From positions 372,001 through 436,000 of the forward strand of contig NZ_AHBZ03000015.1 in NCBI RefSeq assembly GCF_000238375.3: a DNA stretch of 64,000 nucleotides, read 5' to 3'. Source of the stretch: Pseudoalteromonas citrea. GTDB lineage: Bacteria; Pseudomonadota; Gammaproteobacteria; Enterobacterales; Alteromonadaceae. Shown here piece by piece: positions 26,638-37,894 of the stretch. Below the pieces are notes generated by a model that saw only the letters and a program-made list of their open reading frames with translations, did no database searches and had not been told where the DNA came from. The translations under genes and the position numbers were made by a program. Within the stretch, counting starts at the first letter, position 1. Every line of letters begins with the position of its first letter.

Positions 26638-27132
26638 CTTTCCGTATCTTATTTTGAAATTTCAAGATTCTATTTATACTACTCTTTAGTTATTTATATA
26701 CCCTTGAGTCTATGTACCTCACATAGCTATATCCAACTTTAAATCATAAACGCCGCCTTCGTTTTAAACATGGTGTTAGTTTGAACTGTAAACAATACCA
26801 ATAGCATCATTGAAATTCGATTAGCCTATTATTGCTTTAAATCATGAGAACTTCACCACCAATCATGTCAACGCGCATTCTTTAAATTTTAATCCATCGT
26901 AGTTATCGAATTCTTAAGAATTAACCCTAGTCACAATTAAAGTTAGACACCGTTGAAATGCAATATATTTACGGTAATTTTCACGGTAAAGCATCAATAA
27001 ACAGTCTATTGTTAAAGTGAGATCGTAGTTCGAAAACTCAATATCAACGTGTTTTCTCTCAACTTAACTATGCGACAATTACAAGCAAGTTGGACTTCAA
27101 CTTTGCTGATACTAAAGTCAGCCGGAGACGCT
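26638..27132. other. Non-coding stretch between tRNA-Ala and the antiporter gene
   Basis: 495 bases without a supported gene. No tRNA, hairpin terminator or integrase trace is seen after the tRNA. ACGGTAA occurs twice 13 bases apart near 26970-26993, but this alone does not define a site. The frame before 27133 is open to 27049 but lacks a ribosome-binding site, while GGAGA is present before 27133, so this part is taken as the leader of the antiporter. Nothing else is apparent. Confidence 0.5.
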
Positions 27133-28992
27133 ATGTCAGCTATTTACATTGCTGGAATTGCTTTATTTTCTGTTTTTGCACAATGGCTTGCATGGGTTTT
27201 TAAAGTGCCAGCGATCCTATTCTTACTGTTAGTTGGGCTTCTTTTAGGCCCTATTTCAGGCCAGCTAAGCCCAGATGATTTATTAGGGGACTTACTGTTC
27301 CCTATCGTTTCTCTTTCTGTTGCGGTGATCCTATTTGAAGGCTCGTTGACGTTACACTTTAGAGAGCTCAAGGGGATTGGAAAAATTGTCCGCAACCTAT
27401 GCTCCATAGGGATGCTTGCAACTTTCGTCATTATTGCTCTCAGTGGCTATTTTATACTGAATTTAGACTGGCGGGTCGCAGCTGTGTTAGGTGCTGTGCT
27501 TGTCGTTACAGGGCCCACCGTCATTGCCCCAATGCTCAATGCGATGCGCCCGACACAAGACATTGACCGTGTATTACGCTGGGAAGGTATTGTTATAGAT
27601 CCAATCGGAGCGCTATTTGCTGTACTGGTGTTTGAAGCGGTTAGTTTTGTTGGCCAAGGCGAAGTTTTAAGTCACACCTTAATAGCACTTTTTACCACCT
27701 TAGGTGTTGGAATGAGTGTCGGTATTATTTGCGGCTGGTTAACCAGCTTATTGATCAGAAAAGAGTGGCTTCCATACGAACTGCACAAGTTTGGGATCCT
27801 TGCCTTGGTGCTTTTTAGCTTCTCTTTATCCAACTTCTTAAGTCACGAATCAGGATTATTGGCTGTTACTGTATTTGGTATTTGGTTGGGTAATCAGGAT
27901 GATTTAGAAATAGACTCAGTGCTTGAATTTAAGGAAGATCTTTCCATGATCCTCATCTCAAGCTTATTTATTTTACTTGCTGCTCGTCTGCAAATCAGCG
28001 ATTTGATGTTACTCGATATCAATATTTTTATCTTCCTTGCCATCGTACTCTTTGTCGCAAGGCCTATCTGTATTGCCATCTCAACATTTAATAGCGACTT
28101 GCCATTTAAATCTCGATTACTACTCTCATGGATAGCACCTAGAGGCATCGTCGCAGCAGCTGTCGGGTCAGTTTTCGCACTTAGCATGTTTGAGTCAGGT
28201 ATCGCTGACGCTAACAAAATTGTGCCTCTGATATTTACCGTGATAATTGTCACCGTCGTGCTGCAAAGCTTAACTGCCACTCCGCTTGCTAAATTACTGG
28301 GGGTGCGCCAGCCAAGTCCTAATACTTTACTCATTATTGGGGCTAACCATGTCGCACGAGCGATAGCATGTGGTTTGAAAGACCAGAATATTGACGTTCA
28401 CTTATCAGATCCAGCTTGGGAGAACTGTAAAATGGCACGCATGGATGGATTACCCTGCTATTACGGTAACCCTCAATCTGAGCACGCAGAACGTTACTTA
28501 CCTCTCACACAATTAAAATCGGTCATTGCACTTTCCCCTAATCGTCACCACAACGCCTTGGGTGTGCAGTATTTCTCGCATTTATTAAACGAGCAAAGTG
28601 TGTTTTCACTGCGTTCTTCAACCAACCATGCGAAAGCAAACAAGGATAGTGCAACCTTTTTGTCACGACAGATATTATTTGGTGAGCAAGGTAACTACGC
28701 ACGTTTAAGTAGTTTAATTGCAAAAGGAGGTAAAGTAAGTGCTACCCGTTTGTCGGAAGAATTTACATGGCAACAGTATCTAGACATAAATAAAGAAGCG
28801 ATCCCATTGTTTATTATCTCTGAGCGCAATAAGGAAGATGATCCTTTACTCATTCGGCCATTTATTATTGATATGCAGAAAGCGCCAGCAGAAGGAGAGA
28901 AAATTGTCGCTTTACAACCGCCAAAAATGACCGTGCTCAAGGACACAGCATTTAGTAAAGAAGCACCCGAGCAAGCGCAGATAGAAAGTTAG
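27133..28992 (+). CDS. Cation:proton antiporter (CPA1/NhaP-type) with C-terminal Rossmann domain
   Basis: A 619-residue protein. The membrane part (about 1-400) has roughly 12 spans and NhaP/CPA1-type features: LFEGSLTLHF, VLVVTGPTVIAPML and GIVIDPIGALFAV with the central Asp of the ion path. The C-terminal cytosolic part begins with a TrkA-N-like Rossmann fold (TLLIIGANHVARAIA) probably binding NAD(H) or another nucleotide. The fold suggests ligand-gated Na+ or K+/H+ exchange, useful in a marine cell. GGAGA lies before the ATG at 27133. The gene is monocistronic and converges with motX. Confidence 0.92.
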   Translation: MSAIYIAGIALFSVFAQWLAWVFKVPAILFLLLVGLLLGPISGQLSPDDLLGDLLFPIVSLSVAVILFEGSLTLHFRELKGIGKIVRNLCSIGMLATFVIIALSGYFILNLDWRVAAVLGAVLVVTGPTVIAPMLNAMRPTQDIDRVLRWEGIVIDPIGALFAVLVFEAVSFVGQGEVLSHTLIALFTTLGVGMSVGIICGWLTSLLIRKEWLPYELHKFGILALVLFSFSLSNFLSHESGLLAVTVFGIWLGNQDDLEIDSVLEFKEDLSMILISSLFILLAARLQISDLMLLDINIFIFLAIVLFVARPICIAISTFNSDLPFKSRLLLSWIAPRGIVAAAVGSVFALSMFESGIADANKIVPLIFTVIIVTVVLQSLTATPLAKLLGVRQPSPNTLLIIGANHVARAIACGLKDQNIDVHLSDPAWENCKMARMDGLPCYYGNPQSEHAERYLPLTQLKSVIALSPNRHHNALGVQYFSHLLNEQSVFSLRSSTNHAKANKDSATFLSRQILFGEQGNYARLSSLIAKGGKVSATRLSEEFTWQQYLDINKEAIPLFIISERNKEDDPLLIRPFIIDMQKAPAEGEKIVALQPPKMTVLKDTAFSKEAPEQAQIES

Positions 28993-29000
28993 CAACATAG

Positions 29001-29043
29001 AGGCTGGCTATAAAGTACGATGTAGCCCACTTTTTACCAGCCT
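29001..29043. terminator. Inverted repeats between the antiporter and motX
   Basis: AGGCTGG (29001-29007) pairs with CCAGCCT (29037-29043), and an inner GGCTA (29006-29010) can pair with TAGCC (29023-29027) as an alternative. It lies just after the antiporter stop and reaches into the last bases of motX. Without a clean T-run this is a weak bidirectional terminator candidate. Confidence 0.35.
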
Positions 29044-29656
29044 ACATAGGCAAACGAGCCCGACGTATAACACTTGGTGGCATGCGCTCCGCGAGCTTAC
29101 TTAAAGCACGTTCTATTTGTTGATGCTGTTGTTTATCCGCAACGGCAGAGTGGAACAACCATCGATACGCGTCTTCATAATCTCTCGGGCTACCATGGCC
29201 ATTATTAAATAAACCAACTAAACGTAGCTGTGCGCTTAAGTTACCTTGAGCTGCAGCCTCGCGTAAATAGGTTATCGCCATTGCTTTATCTGCTTGAACA
29301 AGCTGCCCTACATCATAATATCGACCTAGTTGTTCAAGGGCCGATGCTAACCCCTGCTCAGCAGCACTGCGCATATAATAAAGCCCTAATTCGACGTCAC
29401 GCTCCACGCAAACTGCATACGCTAACATATCACCATATAAAAATTGATAAGACGGTAACGCCATTGTCTCCGCTCTGGCTTCAATATCTTGAACCAGCTG
29501 ACATTCATCAGCTTTCACACGCTCTAAATGCGTGTTCTGTTTTATAAGCTCTATTAACTCAGCCTGAGTATACAAGGGAACAGCCTCTATGGGCTCCTGT
29601 GCGGCAGATATTTGCCAACAGAGCAGAAAACCCACACTACACCACTTCTTCAACAT
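29042..29656 (-). CDS. motX: Sodium-type flagellar motor protein MotX (Sel1 repeats)
   Basis: A 204-residue exported protein with a signal peptide (about 1-19) and Sel1-like repeats (GLYYMRSAAEQGLASALEQL, then AITYLREAAAQGNLSAQLRL). The core (HLERVKADECQLVQDI, ALPSYQFLYGDMLAYAVCVE and YEDAYRWLF) is recalled from Vibrio MotX, a T-ring protein that stabilises the Na+-driven polar flagellar stator with MotY. The presence of MotX suggests a sodium-driven polar flagellum, in line with the chemoreceptors seen here. It follows purA on the same strand, after a terminator. No pomA/pomB or motY gene is in the window. Confidence 0.88.
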   Translation of the reverse strand: MLKKWCSVGFLLCWQISAAQEPIEAVPLYTQAELIELIKQNTHLERVKADECQLVQDIEARAETMALPSYQFLYGDMLAYAVCVERDVELGLYYMRSAAEQGLASALEQLGRYYDVGQLVQADKAMAITYLREAAAQGNLSAQLRLVGLFNNGHGSPRDYEDAYRWLFHSAVADKQQHQQIERALSKLAERMPPSVIRRARLPM

Positions 29657-29727
29657 AAGTACCTTGACGTCAATAACACACCTGAATATTTATACAAAGA
29701 CTATACCAACAATCAAATTTTAGGCAT

Positions 29728-29757
29728 AAAAAAAGCTGCAATTGCAGCTTTTTTTTA
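29728..29757 (-). terminator. Rho-independent terminator of purA
   Basis: AAAAAAGCTGCAATTGCAGCTTTTTTTT is a near-perfect palindrome, with GCTGCA/TGCAGC at its heart and T-runs on both strands. It lies 12 bases after the purA stop, between purA and motX. Confidence 0.85.
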
Positions 29758-29768
29758 TTTGGTTGAGT

Positions 29769-31106
<1,338 letters not shown>

Positions 31107-31209
31107 TTAGGCGCAGATTTTACCAGAAAACCATGGTCAAGATCACCTTGTTTAGATTATTTTTTCCTCGTTCAATTTTTAAATCTCAAAAGTCATTGAA
31201 TTAAAAACA

Positions 31210-31239
31210 AAAAAAGCTCTGAAATATCAGAGCTTTTTT
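31210..31239 (-). terminator. Rho-independent terminator of hflK-hflC
   Basis: AAAAAAGCTCTGA / TCAGAGCTTTTTT forms a stem around a four-base loop, with a T-run on the minus side. It begins 18 bases after the hflC stop and lies between hflC and purA. Confidence 0.85.
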
Positions 31240-31256
31240 ATAGAGGTCTGCATGCA

Positions 31257-32135
31257 CTACTGTGCGTTTGCCCCTTTCATGTAATTGAAGAAATCACTTT
31301 TAGGCGAAAGCACCATTACATCATTTTTGTCTTTAAAAGTATTTTTGTACGCTTCTAGCGAACGAACAAAACTAAAGAACTCAGGATCTTTGTTATACGC
31401 ATCTGCATAAATCTTTGCAGCTGTTGCATCACCTTCACCTCGAACACCACGCGCATTACGTTCAGCATCAGCCAACATAACCGTCACTCGGCGGTCTACT
31501 TCAGCTCGGATCGTCTCAGCCTTCTCTTGACCTTCAGAACGGTGCTCTTTCGCCACAGCGGTACGCTCAGCGCGCATACGTTGGTAAATTGAGTTACTTA
31601 CTTCGTTCGGTAAGTTAATTTGCTTAACACGAACATCCAATACTTCAATACCTAGCTCTTGTGCACTTTCTGATGCTTGAACCAGCGCTTCAGCCATTAA
31701 CTCGCTTCGCTCACCTGATACAATTTCACGAATAGTACGCGAACCAAAGTTTGTTCTCAGTCCATTGTTCACTTTTTGTTTTAGTAGTGTTTCAGCGTAT
31801 GCTTTATCACCACGTGCACGTAAGTAAAATGAACTAAAGTCATTAACACGCCACTTTACAAAAGAATCAACAATCAAATCTTTCTTTTCACTGGTTACAA
31901 ATCTATCAGGTGCGCCATCAAGTGTTTGAATACGCGCATCTAAACGACGAACTTGACTGAAAAATGGAATTTTCAGATGCAAGCCAGGTCCATAAACTAC
32001 AGCGTCATCATTGCTATCTTTTTGTACTTTACTAAAAAGTAAAACAATCGCACGTTGACCTTCTGTTACCACAAACACCGATGAAAAAGACATCACGACC
32101 GCGGCTAGTAGTAGTACAACACTAAAGTTTTTCAT
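31257..32135 (-). CDS. hflC: HflC, FtsH-regulating SPFH protein
   Basis: A 292-residue SPFH/prohibitin protein with one N-terminal span that forms, with HflK, a large periplasmic complex around the FtsH protease. VTEGQRAIVLLF, YGPGLHLKIPFF and the C-terminal DPEFFSFVRSLEAY segments match HflC. Two ATGs are near: GGGAGG lies two bases before 32141 but eight before 32135, so 32135 is preferred (5 bases after the hflK stop). It closes the operon before a terminator. Confidence 0.96.
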   Translation of the reverse strand: MKNFSVVLLLAAVVMSFSSVFVVTEGQRAIVLLFSKVQKDSNDDAVVYGPGLHLKIPFFSQVRRLDARIQTLDGAPDRFVTSEKKDLIVDSFVKWRVNDFSSFYLRARGDKAYAETLLKQKVNNGLRTNFGSRTIREIVSGERSELMAEALVQASESAQELGIEVLDVRVKQINLPNEVSNSIYQRMRAERTAVAKEHRSEGQEKAETIRAEVDRRVTVMLADAERNARGVRGEGDATAAKIYADAYNKDPEFFSFVRSLEAYKNTFKDKNDVMVLSPKSDFFNYMKGANAQ

Positions 32136-32140
32136 TGCCA

Positions 32141-33313
32141 TTACCTCCCGCTGTTAAATCTGTCTTGTGTATAGCGATCATTACTGCTATTCACTGTGCT
32201 ATTACGTGATTGACCCAGCGTCTTACGAAGCTGGTTAATATCGTTTTGGTTCGGTAAAGTCATCGGTGTGCCACCTGAAGACTGGTTCATGATTTTATCA
32301 AGCGGTAAGTACATCATGTTATTTGAACCTTCAACGTCCACCAACACCTTAGTACTACGCCCTAATACCTCTTCCATTGCATCTATGTATAAACGCTGAC
32401 GCGTTACTTCTTTCGCTGCAATATATTCTGGTAATAGTTTCTCAAATCGTGCCACCTCACCCTGAGCTTCCAATGTAATACGCTCTCGGTAACCTTCGGC
32501 TTCTTGAGTCATTCGGGTTACTCGACCACGTGCACTCGGCTCAATCTCACGCGCATATGCTTCAGCTTCACGAATAAAACGCTCTTCATCTTCTTGTGCG
32601 GCAATGGCATCATCAAACGCATCTTTTACTTCTGATGGTGGGCGCGAATCTTTAAAGTTCACATCGGTTACCAAAATACCGAGATTATAAGGTTCAATAA
32701 TTTTGTTGAGTTCATCCCATGTACGCTGACGAACTAACTCACGACCTGTTGTTAATACTTGGTCCATGCGTGAGTGACCCACTACATATCGTAAAGCATT
32801 ATCAAGAGATTGCTGCAAACTGTGATCCGCATCCGTCACACTAAACTTATATAGTGTTGGATCCATAACACGGTATTGCACCTCAAATTCGACGCTTACC
32901 ACATTTTCATCTTCAGTGAGCATAAAGCCTGATGCTGATAACGAACGAACGGCTTCGATATTAATCGGAATAACACGCTCAATAAACGTCATTTTCCAAC
33001 GTAAACCTGGCTCAGCAATACGGTCAAATTTACCGAATTGTAATACGATGCCACGCTCAGCTTCCTTAACGGTATAAATACCACTTAAAGCCCAAACAAC
33101 AGCAGCGATAAGCAATACAAATGTAATGCCAGCACCACCGATGCCACCATTCCCCCCGCCGCCGGATTTACCGCCGAACAAACCACCAAACTTGTTACTG
33201 AACTTACGGAATACTTCATCTAGATCAGGTGGGCCTTGATCTCGTCCACCACGGTTTTTATTTTTCCATGGGTCGTTATCATTGCCATTATTACCCGGTT
33301 CATTCCAGGCCAT
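32141..33313 (-). CDS. hflK: HflK, FtsH-regulating SPFH protein
   Basis: A 390-residue SPFH protein: a Gly/Asn-rich cytoplasmic N terminus (WNEPGNNGNDNDPWKN...), one span (about 65-85) and a prohibitin-like domain starting VKEAERGIVLQFGKF. A C-terminal Gln/Ser-rich tail follows. With HflC it modulates FtsH. The hflK-hflC pair follows hflX as in E. coli. There is an approximately 100-base gap to hflX, in which a further promoter might lie. Confidence 0.96.
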   Translation of the reverse strand: MAWNEPGNNGNDNDPWKNKNRGGRDQGPPDLDEVFRKFSNKFGGLFGGKSGGGGNGGIGGAGITFVLLIAAVVWALSGIYTVKEAERGIVLQFGKFDRIAEPGLRWKMTFIERVIPINIEAVRSLSASGFMLTEDENVVSVEFEVQYRVMDPTLYKFSVTDADHSLQQSLDNALRYVVGHSRMDQVLTTGRELVRQRTWDELNKIIEPYNLGILVTDVNFKDSRPPSEVKDAFDDAIAAQEDEERFIREAEAYAREIEPSARGRVTRMTQEAEGYRERITLEAQGEVARFEKLLPEYIAAKEVTRQRLYIDAMEEVLGRSTKVLVDVEGSNNMMYLPLDKIMNQSSGGTPMTLPNQNDINQLRKTLGQSRNSTVNSSNDRYTQDRFNSGR

Positions 33314-33416
33314 AGCTATACTCCATTGTAATTAAAATGAATTAAGATAAATCTAACAAATATAGAACGCATCTCATACAAAAATGCGTGCAAAACTGTA
33401 ATTTATTGTGAAAATT

Positions 33417-34703
33417 TTATTTTATGATAAAACTTTCTATCTCTGAGCCTTGCTCTTTTTTAAGTTTTTCCCAATCAACGTGAGGCACTCTTACGTCAAT
33501 CAACCAATTGCCCTGCTCGTCATAACTTTCTTGCTGAACAGCACTGAGATTAAACAATGCCCCTCGTAGACGTCCAAAACTTGGCGGAATACATAGACTC
33601 TCTGAGAATATCTTTTTCGCCAGTAATTCAGAAATCGCATCACTGAGTAATTCTACACCCGCTCCGCTATGCGCGGATAACCACACACGAATAGGCATAC
33701 CTTCGTCATTACGATCAATGCGAGGCCTAACCTCATCAAGCAAATCGATTTTGTTATACACCAATAACTGAGGAATATCATCTGCTTCAATTTCCGTTAG
33801 AACCGATTGTACCTCTTCTATATTCTCTTTTCTTCTGCTATCCGCCGCATCAATCACATGAATTTGTAAATCGGCTTCACGCGTTTCAGTCAAGGTTGCT
33901 TTAAAAGCTGCCACTAGGTCATGGGGTAAATGGCGAATAAACCCTACCGTATCAGCTAAAATCACCGGACCAATATCGTCTATGTGCAACTTTCTTAAGG
34001 TCGGATCAAGCGTTGCAAATAATTGGTCTGCTGCATATACATCAGCATCTGTAATATGATTAAAAAGAGTCGACTTTCCGGCGTTGGTATACCCGACTAG
34101 CGATACAGTGGGTACTTCGTTCCGTGTTCTGGCCCGTCGACCTTGCTCTCGCACCAGCGCGACTTTATCTAACCGCTTGCGAATACTTTTTATACGCTCA
34201 CGTAGTAAACGACGGTCAGTTTCCAGCTGTGTTTCACCAGGTCCTCGTAACCCAATACCGCCTTTTTGTCGCTCTAAGTGGGTCCAACCTCTGATCAAGC
34301 GGGTAGACACATGACGTAGTTGAGCAAGCTCAACTTGTAATTTACCTTCGTGCGTTCTAGCACGTTGGGCGAATATATCTAAAATCAGCGTCGTTCTATC
34401 TAATACTCGACACTGGCAAATACGTTCTAAATTGCGTTCTTGCGAAGGGCTGAGTTGGTGATTAAATATGATGACATCTGCATTGTGGATTTTGACAGTT
34501 TCAGCGATTTCTTCTGCTTTACCCGTGCCGACGAATAATTTAGCATGTGGTGATTGACGGCTGCCTTGCACAACCGCCAAACTACTAACACCAGCAGAAG
34601 ATACCAACATTTCCAGTTCATGAAGATCTTCACGATCTCCTTCATTTGGAAACTCGATATGGACTAAAACTGCCTGTTCGCCGGCTTCATAACGGTCAAA
34701 CAA
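33417..34703 (-). CDS. hflX: Ribosome-binding GTPase HflX
   Basis: A 428-residue GTPase that splits or rescues stalled ribosomes. The N-terminal HflX domain is followed by Gly-rich GGIGLRGPGETQLE with the coiled region, then the G domain: G1 VGYTNAGKST, G3 DTVGF, G4 NKID. E. coli HflX has 426 residues. It starts 18 bases after hfq in the usual order. Confidence 0.97.
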   Translation of the reverse strand: MFDRYEAGEQAVLVHIEFPNEGDREDLHELEMLVSSAGVSSLAVVQGSRQSPHAKLFVGTGKAEEIAETVKIHNADVIIFNHQLSPSQERNLERICQCRVLDRTTLILDIFAQRARTHEGKLQVELAQLRHVSTRLIRGWTHLERQKGGIGLRGPGETQLETDRRLLRERIKSIRKRLDKVALVREQGRRARTRNEVPTVSLVGYTNAGKSTLFNHITDADVYAADQLFATLDPTLRKLHIDDIGPVILADTVGFIRHLPHDLVAAFKATLTETREADLQIHVIDAADSRRKENIEEVQSVLTEIEADDIPQLLVYNKIDLLDEVRPRIDRNDEGMPIRVWLSAHSGAGVELLSDAISELLAKKIFSESLCIPPSFGRLRGALFNLSAVQQESYDEQGNWLIDVRVPHVDWEKLKKEQGSEIESFIIK

Positions 34704-34721
34704 GCATTACGCTCCTAGTTT

Positions 34722-34988
34722 TTATTGATAGCTACCTTCATCGCTTTGCTCAGCAACATCATTGCCTTGCGCACTTTGAAAATTCACCGCGCGCGCAGGC
34801 ACAACAGTAGAAATAGCGTGCTTATAAACCATTTGGTTTACTGTGTTTTCAAGCAAAATTACAAACTGGTCAAACGATTGAATTTTACCCTGTAATTTAA
34901 TGCCGTTAACTAAAAAAATTGAAACAGGAATGCGCTCACGACGTAAGACATTCAAAAATGGGTCTTGTAACGATTGGCCTTTTGCCAT
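34722..34988 (-). CDS. hfq: RNA chaperone Hfq
   Basis: An 88-residue hexameric Sm-like protein. Sm1 ([21 protein letters not shown]) and Sm2 ([13 protein letters not shown]) are present, with the YKH motif of the proximal RNA site. It brings small RNAs to their targets. A short acidic tail follows the core (shorter than E. coli's 102 residues). miaA lies 76 bases upstream and hflX follows 18 bases downstream. Confidence 0.98.
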   Translation of the reverse strand: MAKGQSLQDPFLNVLRRERIPVSIFLVNGIKLQGKIQSFDQFVILLENTVNQMVYKHAISTVVPARAVNFQSAQGNDVAEQSDEGSYQ

Positions 34989-35064
34989 TTTCTTTTCCTT
35001 CGTTCTAGGTGTTATTATAATTTCGCTGTCATCAAATCGGAACAGATTGATTTAACAACTACTA

Positions 35065-35982
35065 TTAGCTTAGCGAAGTTAGTACGCGTTGCAAGTTTTC
35101 TTGATCATCAGTCTCTAACCAATTCACATCCGGCCAGCTCCTTAACCAAGTAAGCTGACGCTTCGCAAGTTGTCTGGTTGCCGCAATCCCTTTGAATACC
35201 ATTTCGTCATGATCGCAGTTTCCCGCTAAATGTTCCCACATTTGTCGATACCCTACACACCGTATCGACGGTAAATCTGGATGTAAGTCTCCACGCTGAT
35301 ATAAGGTCGAAACTTCATTTTTAAACCCCTGATCTAACATTATATTAAATCTTTTTTCAATACGATCATGTAATACTTTACGATCAGTGGGAGCAATCGC
35401 AAATTGATGAAATTGATAAGGGAGTTGAGGCTGTTTCTGCTTTTGCAAAACAGTCATAGTTTCACCCGTCAAACGATATACTTCAAGAGCTCGATTAATA
35501 CGCTGAGAGTCATTTTCACTGATTTTTGCTGCAGCATCTGGGTCAACCGCTGCCAGTTGCTTATGCAAACCAGCCCAACCAATTTGTTGTGCTTGCGCTT
35601 CTAACTCTTGACGTATTATAGCATCAGCTTCAGGTAAAGGAGATAGCCCTTCAATTAAACCTTTAAAATACATCATCGTGCCTCCCACCAAAATAGGCAC
35701 TTTTCCTTGCTGGTGTAACTGATCAATTTTTTCAATCGCATCACGGCGAAAATCAGCCACCGAGTAGGTTTCAAGCGGATCTAACATATCAATTAGATGA
35801 TGTGGTGCGAGTGATAACTCCTCTGCATCAGGTTTGGCTGTGCCTATGTTCATGCCTTTATATACCAAAGCAGAATCAACGCTGATCACTTGTGTATCTA
35901 AATGTTGGCATAACTCAATGGCCAATGCCGTTTTTCCTGCGGCAGTGGGGCCCATTAAGGTTATAACGGGTAAATTATTCAC
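35065..35982 (-). CDS. miaA: tRNA dimethylallyltransferase MiaA
   Basis: A 305-residue enzyme transferring dimethylallyl to A37 of tRNAs that read UNN codons. P-loop GPTAAGKT (11-18), followed by the usual [18 protein letters not shown] and [12 protein letters not shown]. Its start overlaps the mutL end by 8 bases, which implies translational coupling in the mutL-miaA-hfq order. Confidence 0.97.
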   Translation of the reverse strand: MNNLPVITLMGPTAAGKTALAIELCQHLDTQVISVDSALVYKGMNIGTAKPDAEELSLAPHHLIDMLDPLETYSVADFRRDAIEKIDQLHQQGKVPILVGGTMMYFKGLIEGLSPLPEADAIIRQELEAQAQQIGWAGLHKQLAAVDPDAAAKISENDSQRINRALEVYRLTGETMTVLQKQKQPQLPYQFHQFAIAPTDRKVLHDRIEKRFNIMLDQGFKNEVSTLYQRGDLHPDLPSIRCVGYRQMWEHLAGNCDHDEMVFKGIAATRQLAKRQLTWLRSWPDVNWLETDDQENLQRVLTSLS

Positions 35983-37891
35983 TCTCAGACTCTTGCTGTA
36001 ATAACTTCAAAAATATACTGCTTTCTATTTTAACTGCTTTTTCCTGAATGCGCGCCAAACATTCGGTATTTTTTTCTACTGCCGGCTGAATTTTTGCAAA
36101 ATGCTCCGATTCAAAATAACGTTTAGGTGTATGGCCATTGAGCCACTCTAGCCAATGTTCTAATGAATCTGGATTTGCACTGCACCCCGCCAACAGGGCT
36201 GTCATAAATGTTGCGACATCAATACTGTACAAGCTCATTGGCATCTTTTTTATCATTGCGTATTGCTCAAACAATGAAATTTCAAAACCCAATAAAGTTA
36301 ACCACGAACGTTGGTCATGCAACAGTGCTAAGTCTGCTTTCTCTAAATTAACTCTAACGGGTAATAGCAATGCTTTACCCAGTAAGGCAGCATCCTGCTC
36401 TATAACTTTTTGCCAGTAAGTGGTTAGAGCATGTTCAAAGTGTGAAATATACATATCACCATCACGCTTAATTAACACAGCACCATTCGGAATACTCAAC
36501 CAAGAGACTTGCTGAACTGAGTTGACCGCAGGCTCTGCCACCTCAACAACATTATCAAAATGGCTGGCTTGTTGATGAGACAGCCCCTGATAAAGCTGAT
36601 TTGCATTATATTTACGAGAATTGTGCGGCTGTGCAGAGTGAGCGCCAAAACCCGACTCTCCGCTGTTTGCGCTGACGCCTCGGCCACCATTGGCACCATA
36701 GCCACCTTCAGAGCGTTGCGAGCTTGTATTACTTCCTTGTGGATCATAACTTCCAACAAGATCCGTATAGTCGGGATTCGTTTCATTAATGCTTTGTAGC
36801 GAGCTGCGGTACGTCTGATGCTGTTCATCTTGTTGCTGGGGCATTTGCATAGCACGAGACTCATCACCGATTCCAACCGTTTCATCTTCTAAAGGTGCGA
36901 TCAGGTCCGCGGGTAATACAACTTGCTTAATAGCGTGTACAATAAAATCATGCACTAACCGTGCTTGATGAAAACGCACTTCATGTTTAGCGGGATGCAC
37001 ATTCACGTCAACCTGGCGCGGATCTATTTCTACATACACAACAAACCCCGGTAAAGCTTGCTCTCCTGCAGCTTCTTCAAAAGCTTGCCTGATCGCATGC
37101 AGCACCAATTTATCGCGCATCATTCGCCCATTAACATAGCTGTATTGTGTGCTATTGGTATTGCCAACGGGTAACACCCATCCATAAAGCTTTAGGCCAT
37201 CTGTCCCTGATTCAATAAAAGACGCTAATTGCTCAAACTCCTTTCCTGCAACTTGTGCAACACGTTTTACACCCTGTGATGACTCACGAGCACGGTATTG
37301 ACGCACTACTTTTTTGTTGTGTGTCAAAGTTAATGCAATATCGAAGCGACTTAGCGCAATACGCTTTAATAGCTCATCAATATGACTGAATTCTGTTTTC
37401 TCTGTACGTAAAAATTTACGACGTGCCGGCGTATTAAAAAACAGATCTTTTACTTCAATCGTCGTGCCATCAGGATGCGCTGTCGGCTGGACTTGAACTG
37501 CCATATCTCGCCCTTCAGCAAAAGCCTGCCATGCAGTTTCTTGCGCTGCGGGCTTTGAGCTGAGTGTTAAACGCGAAACAGAGCTAATAGAGGCTAATGC
37601 TTCTCCTCTAAATCCCAATGACGAAATGCATTCTAGGTCATCTAGGCTTTTTAACTTACTCGTTGCGTGACGAGATAACGCTAGGGTCAACTCATCTTTA
37701 GCAATCCCTTTACCATTATCGCGAATACGTATGAGCTTATGACCGCCTCGCTCGATATCAATGTGGATCTTGGTTGCACCGGCATCAATGCTGTTTTCCA
37801 CCAGCTCTTTGACAACCGAGGCTGGACGCTCTACCACTTCACCGGCTGCTATTTGGTTAGCTAACCGTGCAGGTAATATCTCAATACTCAT
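35975..37891 (-). CDS. mutL: DNA mismatch repair protein MutL
   Basis: A 638-residue GHKL ATPase: motif I around [16 protein letters not shown], and GFRGEAL, followed by the S5-like region. The middle linker (about 380-440) is rich in Gly, Ser, Asn and Gln and differs from E. coli. The C-terminal dimerisation domain shows no DQHA...E endonuclease motif, as expected for species with a MutH partner. It starts three bases after amiB and overlaps miaA. Confidence 0.97.
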   Translation of the reverse strand: MSIEILPARLANQIAAGEVVERPASVVKELVENSIDAGATKIHIDIERGGHKLIRIRDNGKGIAKDELTLALSRHATSKLKSLDDLECISSLGFRGEALASISSVSRLTLSSKPAAQETAWQAFAEGRDMAVQVQPTAHPDGTTIEVKDLFFNTPARRKFLRTEKTEFSHIDELLKRIALSRFDIALTLTHNKKVVRQYRARESSQGVKRVAQVAGKEFEQLASFIESGTDGLKLYGWVLPVGNTNSTQYSYVNGRMMRDKLVLHAIRQAFEEAAGEQALPGFVVYVEIDPRQVDVNVHPAKHEVRFHQARLVHDFIVHAIKQVVLPADLIAPLEDETVGIGDESRAMQMPQQQDEQHQTYRSSLQSINETNPDYTDLVGSYDPQGSNTSSQRSEGGYGANGGRGVSANSGESGFGAHSAQPHNSRKYNANQLYQGLSHQQASHFDNVVEVAEPAVNSVQQVSWLSIPNGAVLIKRDGDMYISHFEHALTTYWQKVIEQDAALLGKALLLPVRVNLEKADLALLHDQRSWLTLLGFEISLFEQYAMIKKMPMSLYSIDVATFMTALLAGCSANPDSLEHWLEWLNGHTPKRYFESEHFAKIQPAVEKNTECLARIQEKAVKIESSIFLKLLQQESESE

Positions 37892-37894
37892 AAA

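Noticed and set aside
26970-26993. ACGGTAA direct repeat as an operator.
   Set aside because: A seven-base repeat twice in a 495-base AT-rich region can occur by chance, and no linked promoter was clear.
27049-27132. Start of the antiporter at 27049.
   Set aside because: The extra 28 residues have no ribosome-binding site; GGAGA precedes the ATG at 27133, which starts the first membrane span.
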